Assembly (NCBI GenBank): GCA_024686035.1
Contig: JAIBDW010000011.1
Span: forward strand, 1 to 36,797
From: Oceanospirillaceae bacterium
GTDB taxonomy: Bacteria; Pseudomonadota; Gammaproteobacteria; Pseudomonadales; Balneatricaceae
DNA length: 36,797 bases
Direction: 5' to 3'
The position numbers and the translations under genes were made by a program. Below are positions 1 through 9,212 of the stretch, in pieces. Under the pieces are notes generated by a model, which saw nothing but the letters and a program-made list of their open reading frames with translations, was not told the DNA's origin and did not search any database. The first letter of the stretch is position 1. The number at the start of each line of letters is the position of its first letter.

Positions 1-259
1 GACCTAAGGGCTTTTGGTTACGATTACCAAAATCATCCACCACTTCATGGGGCGGCATGGGGATGTATTCTAGTTTACAGTCTAGTTTTTTGCTCCATAT
101 AGCTAAAGTTTCAGCTACTTTGTTCAAACCTGCTACATTGTAACTGCCCGAATTGATGCTGGCCAAAGTCCATAAGTCTTGCACCATAACGTTTTGCTGG
201 GTGGCAATCCATGCTAAGGTTTGCGCTTCTATTGCATTGTTTACAGTAAAGTCAGTCAT
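1..259 (-). CDS. M20-family metallopeptidase/hydrolase (N-terminal fragment, truncated by window edge)
   Basis: Reverse-strand translation from ATG at 257-259: MTDFTVNNAIEAQTLAWIATQQNVMVQDLWTLASINSGSYNVAGLNKVAETLAIWSKKLDCKLEYIPMPPHEVVDDFGN...; the 'INSGSYN..GL..VA..L' N-terminus resembles M20 (CPG2/ArgE-like) hydrolases. Open to the window edge. Confidence 0.65.
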   Translation of the reverse strand, partial: MTDFTVNNAIEAQTLAWIATQQNVMVQDLWTLASINSGSYNVAGLNKVAETLAIWSKKLDCKLEYIPMPPHEVVDDFGNRNQKPLG

Positions 260-280
260 GGATTGTTGGGGGCCTGTCTA

Positions 281-1498
281 TTATGTGGCGTTAATGATGT
301 CGCTAATGGCCGCTTCTAAAATAGCTAAACCGGCATCAATATCAGCCTCAGGTATTAAAAGAGAAGGTGCCATGCGAATGACATTTGGCCCTGCCACCAA
401 TACCAACAAACCTTTGTCTTGCGCAGCTTTTAAAAACTCACCCGCACGGCCTTGGTATGCATCATTAAGCGCACAGCCTAACAACAAGCCCTTACCTCGG
501 ACTTCCTTACAAAAAGGTAAGCGCGCATTGATGGCTTCAAGGCCAGCTTTAAAGCGTTTGCTCTTGGCATTAACACCTGCTAAAACTTCGGGAGTGTTGA
601 CTATGTCGATGACTGCTTCAGCAACTGAGCAAGCCAATGGGTTACCACCGTAAGTGCTGCCGTGGGTGCCAATGGCTAGGCTTTTGGCTACTTTGTTGGT
701 GGTGAGCATGGCGGCGACAGGAAAGCCATTACCCAAGCCTTTAGCTGTGGTGAGGATGTCGGGAATGACACCAGTTTGTTGATACCCGTATAACGTGCCT
801 AAACGCCCGGCCCCAGTTTGTACTTCATCCAGAACCAACAAAGCGTTATGTTGGTCACACAGTTCACGGGCGCGTTTTATGAACGCAGGGTCTGAGTCTA
901 TAATGCCGCCTTCACCTTGCAATGGCTCCATAATAATGGCGCACGTTTTAGCTGAAACAGCCGCCTCTAGGGCTTTAATATCGTTAAAAGGTAAGTGGGT
1001 AATGCCTTTTATAGCTGGGCCAAAACCTTGGCTGTATTTAGGCTGGCCACCGACGCTCACGGTAAACAATGTGCGACCATGGAACCCTTGTTCAAAGGCG
1101 ATAATTTCACTTTTTTCTTCACCAAAGTTATCCACCGCGAAGCGGCGCGCCAGTTTAAATGCAGCTTCGTTGGCTTCGGCGCCAGAGTTTGCAAAATATA
1201 CTTTTTGGGCAAATGTGGCATCTGTTAGCTTTTTTGCCAAGCGCAAAGCAGGCTCGTTGGTCATTACGTTGGAAATGTGCCATAGCTTTTCACCTTGCTC
1301 TTTTAAGGTAGCAACTAGCTTAGGGTGACTATGCCCCACACTTGTGACGGCAATACCACCTGCAAAGTCAATGTATTCTTGATCATTTTGGTCCCAAATA
1401 CGAGAGCCTGCACCACGCACTGGTATCACAGGGGCTGGCGCATAGTTAGGCACCATTACCTCATCAAATTGGGCACGTGTTACTGGGGTGTTCGTCAT
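281..1498 (-). CDS. astC: acetylornithine/succinylornithine aminotransferase (class III PLP aminotransferase)
   Basis: 405 aa; '[41 protein letters not shown]', '[17 protein letters not shown]', '[18 protein letters not shown]', '[16 protein letters not shown]', typical of ArgD/AstC. AstC preferred over ArgD from the neighbouring gdhB and ArgR-type regulator. Confidence 0.85.
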   Translation of the reverse strand: MTNTPVTRAQFDEVMVPNYAPAPVIPVRGAGSRIWDQNDQEYIDFAGGIAVTSVGHSHPKLVATLKEQGEKLWHISNVMTNEPALRLAKKLTDATFAQKVYFANSGAEANEAAFKLARRFAVDNFGEEKSEIIAFEQGFHGRTLFTVSVGGQPKYSQGFGPAIKGITHLPFNDIKALEAAVSAKTCAIIMEPLQGEGGIIDSDPAFIKRARELCDQHNALLVLDEVQTGAGRLGTLYGYQQTGVIPDILTTAKGLGNGFPVAAMLTTNKVAKSLAIGTHGSTYGGNPLACSVAEAVIDIVNTPEVLAGVNAKSKRFKAGLEAINARLPFCKEVRGKGLLLGCALNDAYQGRAGEFLKAAQDKGLLVLVAGPNVIRMAPSLLIPEADIDAGLAILEAAISDIINAT

Positions 1499-1551
1499 AA
1501 AAAATTCCTAAATTTTGATGTGAATAATAATCTCTTCAACCAAACGCATGG

Positions 1552-4500
1552 CTAAGCACAGCCGGCTTTAAGTTTGGCAATTTCTCTCACTGCAACAGAG
1601 AGCATGGCTAAATTGATGCTGGTATTGCTTTGTAGTTCGCTAAAAACGCTTAAACAGCGCTCAATCATGTCTTTATTACGCAATTCCCACGCTTGGTTTT
1701 GATCACTTGAAATAACCACTTGGGTGAGCTGGGCTAAACTGCCTTCAAACTCTTGCTTAAGGCTAGTCCTGGCTTTGCGTTGCCATGGGTCTTGGCTTGG
1801 CAAGTGGGCAATGGCTTGGGTGAGCCAGTCTCCTTCAAAGCGTTCATATAAACTGTACCATGTTTGAGCAGTGGCAATCACTTGCGCATCGCATTGGTTA
1901 GCTACTTGTACGACATCCAGACCATGGTATAAGAAATCTAGTAAGCTCAAACGCCTACTTATACTTGGCGCCATGCCGTTTGCGATTAACTCATCCACTT
2001 TTGTGCTGATACGCTGTGAAACCACTTGCGGCAATAGTTCACCCAAAGCCGCGTAGTATTTTGCCATGGGTCCTTTATACAGGTCTACCATGGTTTGAAT
2101 AGGTTCGCCTTGGTGGTTGCTCAATAACCATAGGGTAAGGTCTTCTAATAAGGATTGAATGTTTTTATGCAGCGCCATCGATTGGGGGTAGTCTAGTATC
2201 AAAGTGACTCTATCCAGCTCATTCCACAGGCTTTTGGTGTCTATAATGTCGCATGCTGCAGTAAATGCGCGGGCGATATCGCCTGCTTGTGCGCCCATAT
2301 CTTCTTGCAAATGGTTACCAAAAGTCGCGCCCATGCGGTTGCCAATTTGGTTGGTGACGTGGGTTGCAATAATTTCACTGCGCAGGGGGTGAGTGGCGAT
2401 GGCAGGAGCATATTTTTGGTTAAGTACCTTTGGAAAATAGTCTTCTAAGCTCAAAGCTAAATAGCTATCATTGCCAATGTCTGCTGCCATCAACTGGTCA
2501 AACCAGCGCATTTTACTATACGCCAATAATACTGAAATTTCAGGGCGAGTTAAGCCATCTTGGGCTCTAGCAAGCTCGTCTATATTGGCATCATCAGGCA
2601 AGCCTTCTATGATACGATTCAAACGGCCTTGCTTTTCTAGGCTGTGTATAAGTCGTTTGTGATCACTTAAGCGAGCGCTAGATTGGGCTTGGGCGATGCT
2701 TAACACCAAGGTTTGGTGATAATTGTGGTTCAGCACTAAATCGCCCACCTCATCGGTCATGCTGGCCAGTAGGGTGTTGCGCTGTTTTAGGGTCATGTCG
2801 CCCGCATCTACCAACTGGCTTAGAAGTATTTTGATATTAACTTCATGGTCAGAACTGTCTACACCTGCAGAGTTATCGATGGCGTCGGTGTTGATGAAGC
2901 CTGAAGCTTGGGCAAATTCAATACGCCCATGTTGGGAAAAGCCTAAATTACCCCCTTCGCCAACCACCTTAGCACCCAACTGATTGCCATTCACGCGTAA
3001 GCTGTCATTGGCAGGGTCACCAATGTCACTATGGCTTTCGTGGCTGGCTTTTACATAAGTACCAATACCACCGTTCCAGAATAGGTCCGCAGGCATTTTT
3101 AATAAAGCATGGATTAATTCATTAGGGGCCATTTTGCTTGCATCAGTACTGAGCATGCTCTGTATTTGTGGGCTAAGGTTGATGGACTTGGCCGAACGAT
3201 CAAATATGCCGCCACCTTTAGAAATAAGCTTTGTTTTATAATCACTCCAGCTGGAGCGAGGTAACTCAAATAACCGTTGGCGCTCGGCAAATGTTTTGGC
3301 TGCATTAGGTGTTGGGTCAATAAAAATATGCATATGGTTAAATGCAGCTTGTAAGCAAATGTGCTTTGACAAAAGCATGCCGTTGCCAAACACATCGCCC
3401 GCCATGTCGCCCACGCCCACCACGGTAAAATCTTGGGTTTGGCAGTCTCGGCCTTGTTCGGCAAATAAACGCTTTACAGACTCCCATGCACCACGGGCAG
3501 TAATACCCATTTTTTTATGGTCATAACCATTGGCGCCGCCAGAAGCAAAAGCATCGCCTAGCCAAAAATTATTTTTTTCTGAAATAGAGTTTGCTAGGTC
3601 AGAAAAAGTGGCAGTCCCTTTATCGGCTGCGACCACTAGGTATGGGTCATCATCATCGTAACGCACCACCTGCTTAGGGGAGATTACCTGCTTGTCGACA
3701 ATATTATCAGTGATATCAAGCAGTGCTTGAATAAACGTAGAATAGCTGCGGATCACTTCTGCCATCAGCACTTCTCGGTCTTTTGTGATGGGTAATTGCT
3801 TACAGACAAAACCACCTTTAGCACCCACAGGCACAATAACGGCATTTTTCACCATTTGTGCCTTTACCAAGCCCAACACTTCTGTGCGGTAATCCTCTCG
3901 ACGATCAGACCAGCGTAAGCCCCCCCTCGCCACCTTGCCACCCCGCAGGTGAACACCTTCTACCCAAGTGGAGTAAATAAATATTTCATATTTAGGCAGA
4001 GGTAATGGCACGCCAGGAATAAGGCTAGGATCTAGTTTGCACGATAAATATGCATGGCGTTGGCCAAGGACATCCGTTTGATAGTAGTTGGTGCGCAGCA
4101 TCGCCATAATAATGGCTAAGAAATATTTTACGATACGGTCTTCATCAAGGTTGCTCACCTTCTCTAAACCTGAAGCAATATCGTCTTGCAATTGATTAAT
4201 CAACTCGTTTTCTTGCTTACTTTCAGGGTCAAATCTAGCTTCAAATAAGCGCACTAAGGTGTGAGTAATGCTGGCATTGCTCACCAAGGTTTTTTGCATA
4301 TATGTTTGGCTAAAGGGCACTTGAATTTGCAGTAAATAGCGGCTGATAGCGCGAATAAGTATGGCCTGTTGCCAAGTGAGCTGAGCGGTCAATACGAGGC
4401 TATTAAAACGATCGTTAGCTACATGTCCAGTATAAATTTGGCTAAAGGCGTCTTGGAAGCGTTCCTTTACATTGGCTGCTTCAAGGTCTATTTGATGGTC

Positions 4501-6360
4501 AATTTCAATAACAAAATTAATAATCCACTGGTCTAATCCAGATTCGGATTGAATAGTATAAGGATGGGCATTAATGACTTTGACCCCCATTCGTTCCAAA
4601 ATCGGCAACACATCTGATAAGGCTTTAGCTTCGCCATGGCCAAACACTTTGAAGTTTAAGCTCTGCTGAGCATGCAATGAACGGTACAAGTAGGTAGATA
4701 AGGGATTTTCAGGGCTAATGTTTTGCAAGCGCATTACATCCATCACCGCCACTTGCGCTGAAAATTTTTCTTGGTAGGCCAAAGGAAAGGCTTGACTATA
4801 TTGCTTAAAGAGTTGGTTGCCTTTGGCTTCACCTTGCGTACTATTTAAAGCGTGATGTAAGTGATCACTCCAAGACAGCATTGCATCACGCATTTGGTGC
4901 TCAATGTCGTTAATGTCAAAGTCTGTATTGTTAATATCATGGCCATGTACAGTCAGCTGAACTCGAGCTAAGGGCTGCTCCGAAAACATCACATTAAATT
5001 CAACACTTGAGCCATCAAACTCAGCTATGAGAATGTTTTGCATTTTAATACGCAAAGCGGTGTTAAATTTTTCTCGTGGGACATAAACCAGGGCTGTAGC
5101 AAAGCGTCCAAAGGTGTCAAGACGCAAGAATAGTCGTAAATGATGACGTTCTTGAGTTTGTAGTATGCCGCGAATAGTAGGATAGAGTTCATCAACGGTG
5201 GCTTGTAACATCTCATCACGGGGGTAGCTGTTGAGTATGTGCTGTAAGGCTTTGCCTTTATGGCTGTTGGGTAGTTGTTCAATACGGTCACGCAGGTCTT
5301 GGGCTTTGCGTCTAAGCAATGGGATCTCATCTATACGGGCAGTATAAGCAGCAGAAGAATACAAACCAAAGAAGCGCTCTTCGCCGACCACGTGGCCTTG
5401 CTCATCAAATCGTTTGAGTCCAAGGTAATCAAAATTCACTGGGCGGTGCACGGTAGAGCGGCTAGTTGACTTGGTTATTACTAGCATGTCGCTACGCAGG
5501 GCTAAATCCGAATGCTGTAATGACAAGGTGCTCGGTAAAAGGCTATCAGCTGTGCAATTTTCATCCCGAAAACTTCCCAACCCTGTGCCTTTTTTAGGTG
5601 TGAGTTCACATAAGCCCGTCACGGGGTCTTTTTTAAGCCCATAAGAGCGATAACCAATAAAGGTAAAATGGTTATTGGCTACCCAACGTAAAAAGGCAAT
5701 ATTTTCTTCTAAGTCTTGTGGTGCAATAGGTAATTTTTGCGACTCCAGGGTGTCAATCATCGACACTAACTTGCTACGCATTGGCACCCAATCATCCACA
5801 ACTAAGCGCACGTCACCAATAATTTCATTGAGGGTGGCAATGATTTGTGCAACAACGCTAGGCTCATTTTGCTGATCAATTTCAAAGCGCATGACCGCTT
5901 CTAAGTTGGCACTTTCGGCTTTGCCTGTAAAGGCAGAAATACTTTTGACATTGCCTTTTGTGTCTCGCTCTACGGCCACTACGGGGTGTGTGGTGACATG
6001 AATAGTGTGGCCTAGATGAGTTAAGGCGTTGGTGATTGAGGACACTAAAAAGGCTGCGTCAGCGCACACGATATCTACTACGGTATGGCTGGTATACCAC
6101 TGGTGCTCTTCATGGTTGGGGTTATATACGCGTATATTAACCTGGTCACCATGGCGCAGCTTTACACTATTCCATAAGCTAGAAACGCCACCATATAAAT
6201 TGTCTGTATCAAATTGTAATAACTCTGCAGGAATACTTTCAGCATAGTAGAGGCGTGAAAATTGCTGCATAAGCTCACTGTTTGGCTTCTTTTGACGCTT
6301 ACGAATAAGGTCGCAAACTAGGTCTATAGCGTTATTTTTTTTATCCATTAAAGTGCGCAT
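1552..6360 (-). CDS. gdhB: NAD-specific glutamate dehydrogenase, large 180-kDa type (GDH2/bacterial NAD-GDH family)
   Basis: 1602 aa; 'GLRWSDRREDYRTEVLGLVKAQMVKNAVIVPVGAKGGF', 'GVGDMAGDVFGNGMLLSKHICLQAAFNHMHIFIDP', 'WNGGIGTYVKASHESHSDIGDPANDSLRVNGNQLGAKVVGEGGNLGFSQHGRIEFA'. Alternative start at 6348. Confidence 0.95.
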   Translation of the reverse strand: MRTLMDKKNNAIDLVCDLIRKRQKKPNSELMQQFSRLYYAESIPAELLQFDTDNLYGGVSSLWNSVKLRHGDQVNIRVYNPNHEEHQWYTSHTVVDIVCADAAFLVSSITNALTHLGHTIHVTTHPVVAVERDTKGNVKSISAFTGKAESANLEAVMRFEIDQQNEPSVVAQIIATLNEIIGDVRLVVDDWVPMRSKLVSMIDTLESQKLPIAPQDLEENIAFLRWVANNHFTFIGYRSYGLKKDPVTGLCELTPKKGTGLGSFRDENCTADSLLPSTLSLQHSDLALRSDMLVITKSTSRSTVHRPVNFDYLGLKRFDEQGHVVGEERFFGLYSSAAYTARIDEIPLLRRKAQDLRDRIEQLPNSHKGKALQHILNSYPRDEMLQATVDELYPTIRGILQTQERHHLRLFLRLDTFGRFATALVYVPREKFNTALRIKMQNILIAEFDGSSVEFNVMFSEQPLARVQLTVHGHDINNTDFDINDIEHQMRDAMLSWSDHLHHALNSTQGEAKGNQLFKQYSQAFPLAYQEKFSAQVAVMDVMRLQNISPENPLSTYLYRSLHAQQSLNFKVFGHGEAKALSDVLPILERMGVKVINAHPYTIQSESGLDQWIINFVIEIDHQIDLEAANVKERFQDAFSQIYTGHVANDRFNSLVLTAQLTWQQAILIRAISRYLLQIQVPFSQTYMQKTLVSNASITHTLVRLFEARFDPESKQENELINQLQDDIASGLEKVSNLDEDRIVKYFLAIIMAMLRTNYYQTDVLGQRHAYLSCKLDPSLIPGVPLPLPKYEIFIYSTWVEGVHLRGGKVARGGLRWSDRREDYRTEVLGLVKAQMVKNAVIVPVGAKGGFVCKQLPITKDREVLMAEVIRSYSTFIQALLDITDNIVDKQVISPKQVVRYDDDDPYLVVAADKGTATFSDLANSISEKNNFWLGDAFASGGANGYDHKKMGITARGAWESVKRLFAEQGRDCQTQDFTVVGVGDMAGDVFGNGMLLSKHICLQAAFNHMHIFIDPTPNAAKTFAERQRLFELPRSSWSDYKTKLISKGGGIFDRSAKSINLSPQIQSMLSTDASKMAPNELIHALLKMPADLFWNGGIGTYVKASHESHSDIGDPANDSLRVNGNQLGAKVVGEGGNLGFSQHGRIEFAQASGFINTDAIDNSAGVDSSDHEVNIKILLSQLVDAGDMTLKQRNTLLASMTDEVGDLVLNHNYHQTLVLSIAQAQSSARLSDHKRLIHSLEKQGRLNRIIEGLPDDANIDELARAQDGLTRPEISVLLAYSKMRWFDQLMAADIGNDSYLALSLEDYFPKVLNQKYAPAIATHPLRSEIIATHVTNQIGNRMGATFGNHLQEDMGAQAGDIARAFTAACDIIDTKSLWNELDRVTLILDYPQSMALHKNIQSLLEDLTLWLLSNHQGEPIQTMVDLYKGPMAKYYAALGELLPQVVSQRISTKVDELIANGMAPSISRRLSLLDFLYHGLDVVQVANQCDAQVIATAQTWYSLYERFEGDWLTQAIAHLPSQDPWQRKARTSLKQEFEGSLAQLTQVVISSDQNQAWELRNKDMIERCLSVFSELQSNTSINLAMLSVAVREIAKLKAGCA

Positions 6361-6424
6361 GCAATATTTCCTTGAGTCAAAATAAGAATCCTGTTATTAC
6401 AGCGTCTATTATTCAAGAAATTAC

Positions 6425-6461
6425 TTGTGAGCACTAGAGGGGAAGTTGAGTTAGTGCGACC
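6425..6461 (-). promoter_or_regulatory. candidate ArgR (AraC-family, Pseudomonas type) binding site in the gdhB/argR divergent region
   Basis: Minus strand: GGTCGC-ACTAACTC-AA-CTTCC-CCTCTA-GTGCTCAC-AA; fits a direct-repeat TGTCGC-N8-AA-N5 architecture (consensus recalled, not searched). Same layout recurs at 23027-23063. Confidence 0.4.
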
Positions 6462-6524
6462 GATTTTTTGGTAAAATGACGTTTTGGTGCCCCCACTTAA
6501 TAATACAGTGTATCCTTGCGACTT

Positions 6525-7520
6525 ATGTCTAAATCTCAAAATGTTTACACAGTAGGTTTGCTTATACTCCCTCATGCTAGTCTAAGTCATTATGGACAAA
6601 TTGCTGAGATGCTAATACACGCCAACCAGGTACTGGAGCACAACAGATACAAACTACAGCCTATGGGTGTAGGCGGTGAGTGTGTGTTAGGTAAAGTAGC
6701 CTATTATGGAGACAGTGCGAAAGTAGAGACTTTGTTTGTTATTGGGAATTTGATCGGGCCTTATGAAGCTGATGCCATGTTAGAGCGCTGGTTGGTACAG
6801 CAAGCTAAAATGGGTGTAAATATTTTGTCCATCGGTACCGGCATCTATGCTCTGGCGAATGCGGGCTTGCTCAATAATAAGCATAGTTGTTGTCATTGGT
6901 CGATGATTGAAAAGCTACGCATTAGCTACCCCAAAGTACTTTGGACGCATCAGCTTTTTGAACAAGAAGGGCCGCTGATGACCTGTGCTGGTGGCGCTTC
7001 AACCTCAGACCTTTTGCTGGCATGGTTAGCCCGACACCAAGGGTTAGATGCGGCAGTGCAGCTGTCTGAATGGTTCTTAGTAGAGCGTATGCGCCCCCAA
7101 GACTCACAGCAACGCATTCCACTTAAAGCACGTATTGGCACTAGCCAGCCCAAGCTTATCGAAGCGGTTACCTTAATGGAAACTAATATTGAAGAACCGC
7201 TATCACCGGATGACTTGGCCTATCATGTGGGCCTTTCCAGACGACATTTGGAGCGCTTATTTAAAAAACATTTAGATAATGTCCCTTCACGTTTTTATTT
7301 ACAGCTAAGGTTAGACAAGGCTCGACAGATGTTACGAGACACTGACCGCTCTATTGTAGAGGTAGGCATGGCGTGCGGATTTTCCTCTGCCAGTCATTTT
7401 AGCACCACGTATCGCACGCACTTTAATGTGACCCCACGCCAAGAACGTGGGCGAGCTACTTATGTAGAAGCCACCCCAAGTTGGAATCATACCGTTGCTA
7501 TTCAGCGACGTTTAGATTAA
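6525..7520 (+). CDS. argR: AraC/GlxA-family transcriptional regulator, arginine regulator (ArgR)-like
   Basis: N-terminal GATase1-like domain and C-terminal AraC HTH: 'ARIGTSQPKLIEAVTLMETNIEEPLSPDDLAYHVGLSRRHLERLFKKHLDNVPSRFYLQLRLDKARQMLRDTDRSIVEVGMACGFSSASHFSTTYRTHF'. Divergent from gdhB. ORF track begins at TTG 6516; ATG 6525 preferred. Confidence 0.75.
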   Translation: MSKSQNVYTVGLLILPHASLSHYGQIAEMLIHANQVLEHNRYKLQPMGVGGECVLGKVAYYGDSAKVETLFVIGNLIGPYEADAMLERWLVQQAKMGVNILSIGTGIYALANAGLLNNKHSCCHWSMIEKLRISYPKVLWTHQLFEQEGPLMTCAGGASTSDLLLAWLARHQGLDAAVQLSEWFLVERMRPQDSQQRIPLKARIGTSQPKLIEAVTLMETNIEEPLSPDDLAYHVGLSRRHLERLFKKHLDNVPSRFYLQLRLDKARQMLRDTDRSIVEVGMACGFSSASHFSTTYRTHFNVTPRQERGRATYVEATPSWNHTVAIQRRLD

Positions 7521-7545
7521 TTGTTTATTGCCTATTGAGACCTCT

Positions 7546-8136
7546 ATGGATATTTTTGCAGCAGCCACTTTATTGTTTTTAGTTATGGACCCGTTGGGAA
7601 ATATTCCATTATTTTTGTCAGTATTAAAACAAGTGCCTGAAAAAAGGCGCACTTTGGTGCTGCGTCGTGAACTGCTGATTGCTTATCTTGTCTTGTTAAT
7701 GTTTTTGGTGCTGGGCCCCTATATTTTGTCGTTTTTGCAAGTTTCTCAGGAAGCCATTCGTATCGGTGGGGGTATTGTGTTGTTTGTGATTGCCCTAAAG
7801 ATGGTGTTTCCACAAGAAGCAGGCTTGCTGGGTAAAACACCAGCAGGTGAACCATTTATTGTGCCATTAGCCATTCCTTTAATGGCAGGGCCTTCTAGTT
7901 TAGCTATGATTATGCTGATGCGTAAGTCAGCTGAAGGTCAATGGCTTGATCTCTGGTTAGCGGTGACCGCTGCTTGGGTTGTATCGGCAGCCATTTTGTT
8001 GGCCTCCAAGCAGCTTTATCGTTTGTTGGGAGAAAAAGGCCTGTTTGCCATTGAGCGTTTGATGGGTATGGTGCTCATTATAATGGCGGTGCAGATGCTG
8101 CTGGAAGGCACAGCGCAATACTTGCATTTGCGATAA
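7546..8136 (+). CDS. yhgN: MarC/YhgN family (NAAT) integral membrane protein
   Basis: 'MDIFAAATLLFLVMDPLGNIPLFLSVLK', 'EPFIVPLAIPLMAGPSSLAMIMLM', 'LLGEKGLFAIERLMGMVLIIMAVQMLLEG' match YhgN/MarC. ATG 7546 is more likely than the TTG at 7528. Confidence 0.9.
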   Translation: MDIFAAATLLFLVMDPLGNIPLFLSVLKQVPEKRRTLVLRRELLIAYLVLLMFLVLGPYILSFLQVSQEAIRIGGGIVLFVIALKMVFPQEAGLLGKTPAGEPFIVPLAIPLMAGPSSLAMIMLMRKSAEGQWLDLWLAVTAAWVVSAAILLASKQLYRLLGEKGLFAIERLMGMVLIIMAVQMLLEGTAQYLHLR

Positions 8137-8187
8137 GCGTATTTTATGACTTGAAGCGATGTGGCGCTGTTATGCTTTTATTGCTCA

Positions 8188-8952
8188 TTAGCCTGCAGTC
8201 CAACCACCATCTACCATTAATGCGCTGCCTGTCACTAAGGAGGAAGCGTCACTAGCCAAGTAGAGGACTGCGCCCATAATATCTTGTACGTTGCCGACTC
8301 GGCCAAGTTTAATTTTGCTATCAATCCATGCACGCTTTTCTTTGTTGGCAAAGGTTGCCGCAGTGAGCTTGGTGAGAATAAACGTGGGACAAATAGTATT
8401 CACACGAATGCCTTGTTTACCCCATTCAATCGCCATCGCCTTTGTAAATCCTTCCACTGCATGTTTGGAGGCACAATAGACAGCCCTTTCTTGGCCTCCG
8501 ATTTGTGCCATTTGACTAGAAATATTGATCAAACTACCTGCTTTATTGCATTCAAGTAGCCCCTTGGCCACTGCTTGGGTAAGAAAATAAGCTCCTTTAA
8601 GGTTAAGGTTCATTACTGCATCAAAATCCTCTACATTGGTCTCCAGAGCTTTGCCATGGCGAGCTAGGCCAGCAGAATTGACCAGCACGTCAAATGGACC
8701 AAGGTTCTTAATCAGGGCTTGAGTTTGCTCTATTTGTGAGACGTCCATCATGACAGCCTTAGCGTTTAAGCCTTCTTTATGGAGCTCGTCTACAATCGCA
8801 TTGAGTTCAGTTATGCGCCTTGCTGCTAATGTTACATCAGCTCCCGATCTAGCAAGAGCCACAGCGCAGGCTGCGCCTATTCCTGAAGAAGCACCTGTTA
8901 TTAAAGCTTTTTTTCCGGCCAAGCTAAAACTAGGTGATGCGGGTAAATTCAT
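8188..8952 (-). CDS. SDR family oxidoreductase
   Basis: 254 aa; Rossmann 'ALITGASSGIGAACAVALA', 'LVNSAGLARHG', 'YCASKHAVEGFTKAMAIEWGKQGIRVNTICPTFI', 'GSALMVDGGWTAG'. Confidence 0.92.
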   Translation of the reverse strand: MNLPASPSFSLAGKKALITGASSGIGAACAVALARSGADVTLAARRITELNAIVDELHKEGLNAKAVMMDVSQIEQTQALIKNLGPFDVLVNSAGLARHGKALETNVEDFDAVMNLNLKGAYFLTQAVAKGLLECNKAGSLINISSQMAQIGGQERAVYCASKHAVEGFTKAMAIEWGKQGIRVNTICPTFILTKLTAATFANKEKRAWIDSKIKLGRVGNVQDIMGAVLYLASDASSLVTGSALMVDGGWTAG

Positions 8953-9071
8953 ATGTATGTGCTTTGAGTATGATTTAGAATGTTGCTTATATTGCAGGGT
9001 TTGTATAGTACACGCAAGTATGCCAACTTATCCTCCACCCAATTTATGGATATGAGTATAAGAAATTCATA

Positions 9072-9091
9072 GGGCAAGGCATTTATTGCCC
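9072..9091. repeat. inverted repeat GGGCAA-N8-TTGCCC
   Basis: Arms 9072-9077 and 9086-9091. Confidence 0.6.
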
Positions 9092-9096
9092 CCTTG

Positions 9097-9112
9097 GTAG
9101 CTTAAAAGCTAC
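9097..9112. repeat. inverted repeat GTAGCTT-AA-AAGCTAC
   Basis: Perfect 7-bp arms, 2-bp centre. Confidence 0.7.
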
Positions 9113-9162
9113 TTCTATGTCGCACCAAGATAGATGGCTTAGCGCATATTAGTTGATAGTCA

Positions 9163-9182
9163 AAGGTTAACGAATTAACCTT
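9163..9182. promoter_or_regulatory. inverted repeat AAGGTTAA-CGAA-TTAACCTT, candidate operator
   Basis: Perfect 8-bp arms, shares 2 bp with the next palindrome. Confidence 0.55.
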
Positions 9183-9197
9183 GTGGTCTGACCACAA
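9181..9197. promoter_or_regulatory. perfect 17-bp palindrome TTGTGGTC-T-GACCACAA, candidate GntR/FadR-subfamily operator
   Basis: Contains TGGTC-N-GACCA, the form typical of FadR-subfamily GntR operators; lies immediately upstream of the sdaA start at 9213. Confidence 0.55.
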
Positions 9198-9212
9198 AGA
9201 AAGGCAGCGATC

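Noticed and set aside
153-1328. Plus-strand ORFs (153-653, 795-1328, 995-1228) opposite astC
   Set aside because: Antisense shadows of a well-supported aminotransferase; no recognisable protein motifs.
1871-6247. Many short ORFs on either strand or frame inside gdhB, including 3114-3464 and 5025-5330
   Set aside because: Overlap the 1602-aa NAD-GDH, low-complexity translations without family features.
6348-6575. 75-aa minus ORF spanning the gdhB/argR intergenic region
   Set aside because: Overlaps the argR start and the regulatory region; translation looks random.
7583-7855. 90-aa minus ORF opposite the MarC/YhgN gene
   Set aside because: Antisense to a clear membrane protein gene, no own RBS or motif.
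9072-9212. Glycine riboswitch upstream of sdaA
   Set aside because: Serine/glycine genes can carry one, but the conserved glycine aptamer core is not recognisable; the region is instead a set of DNA palindromes.
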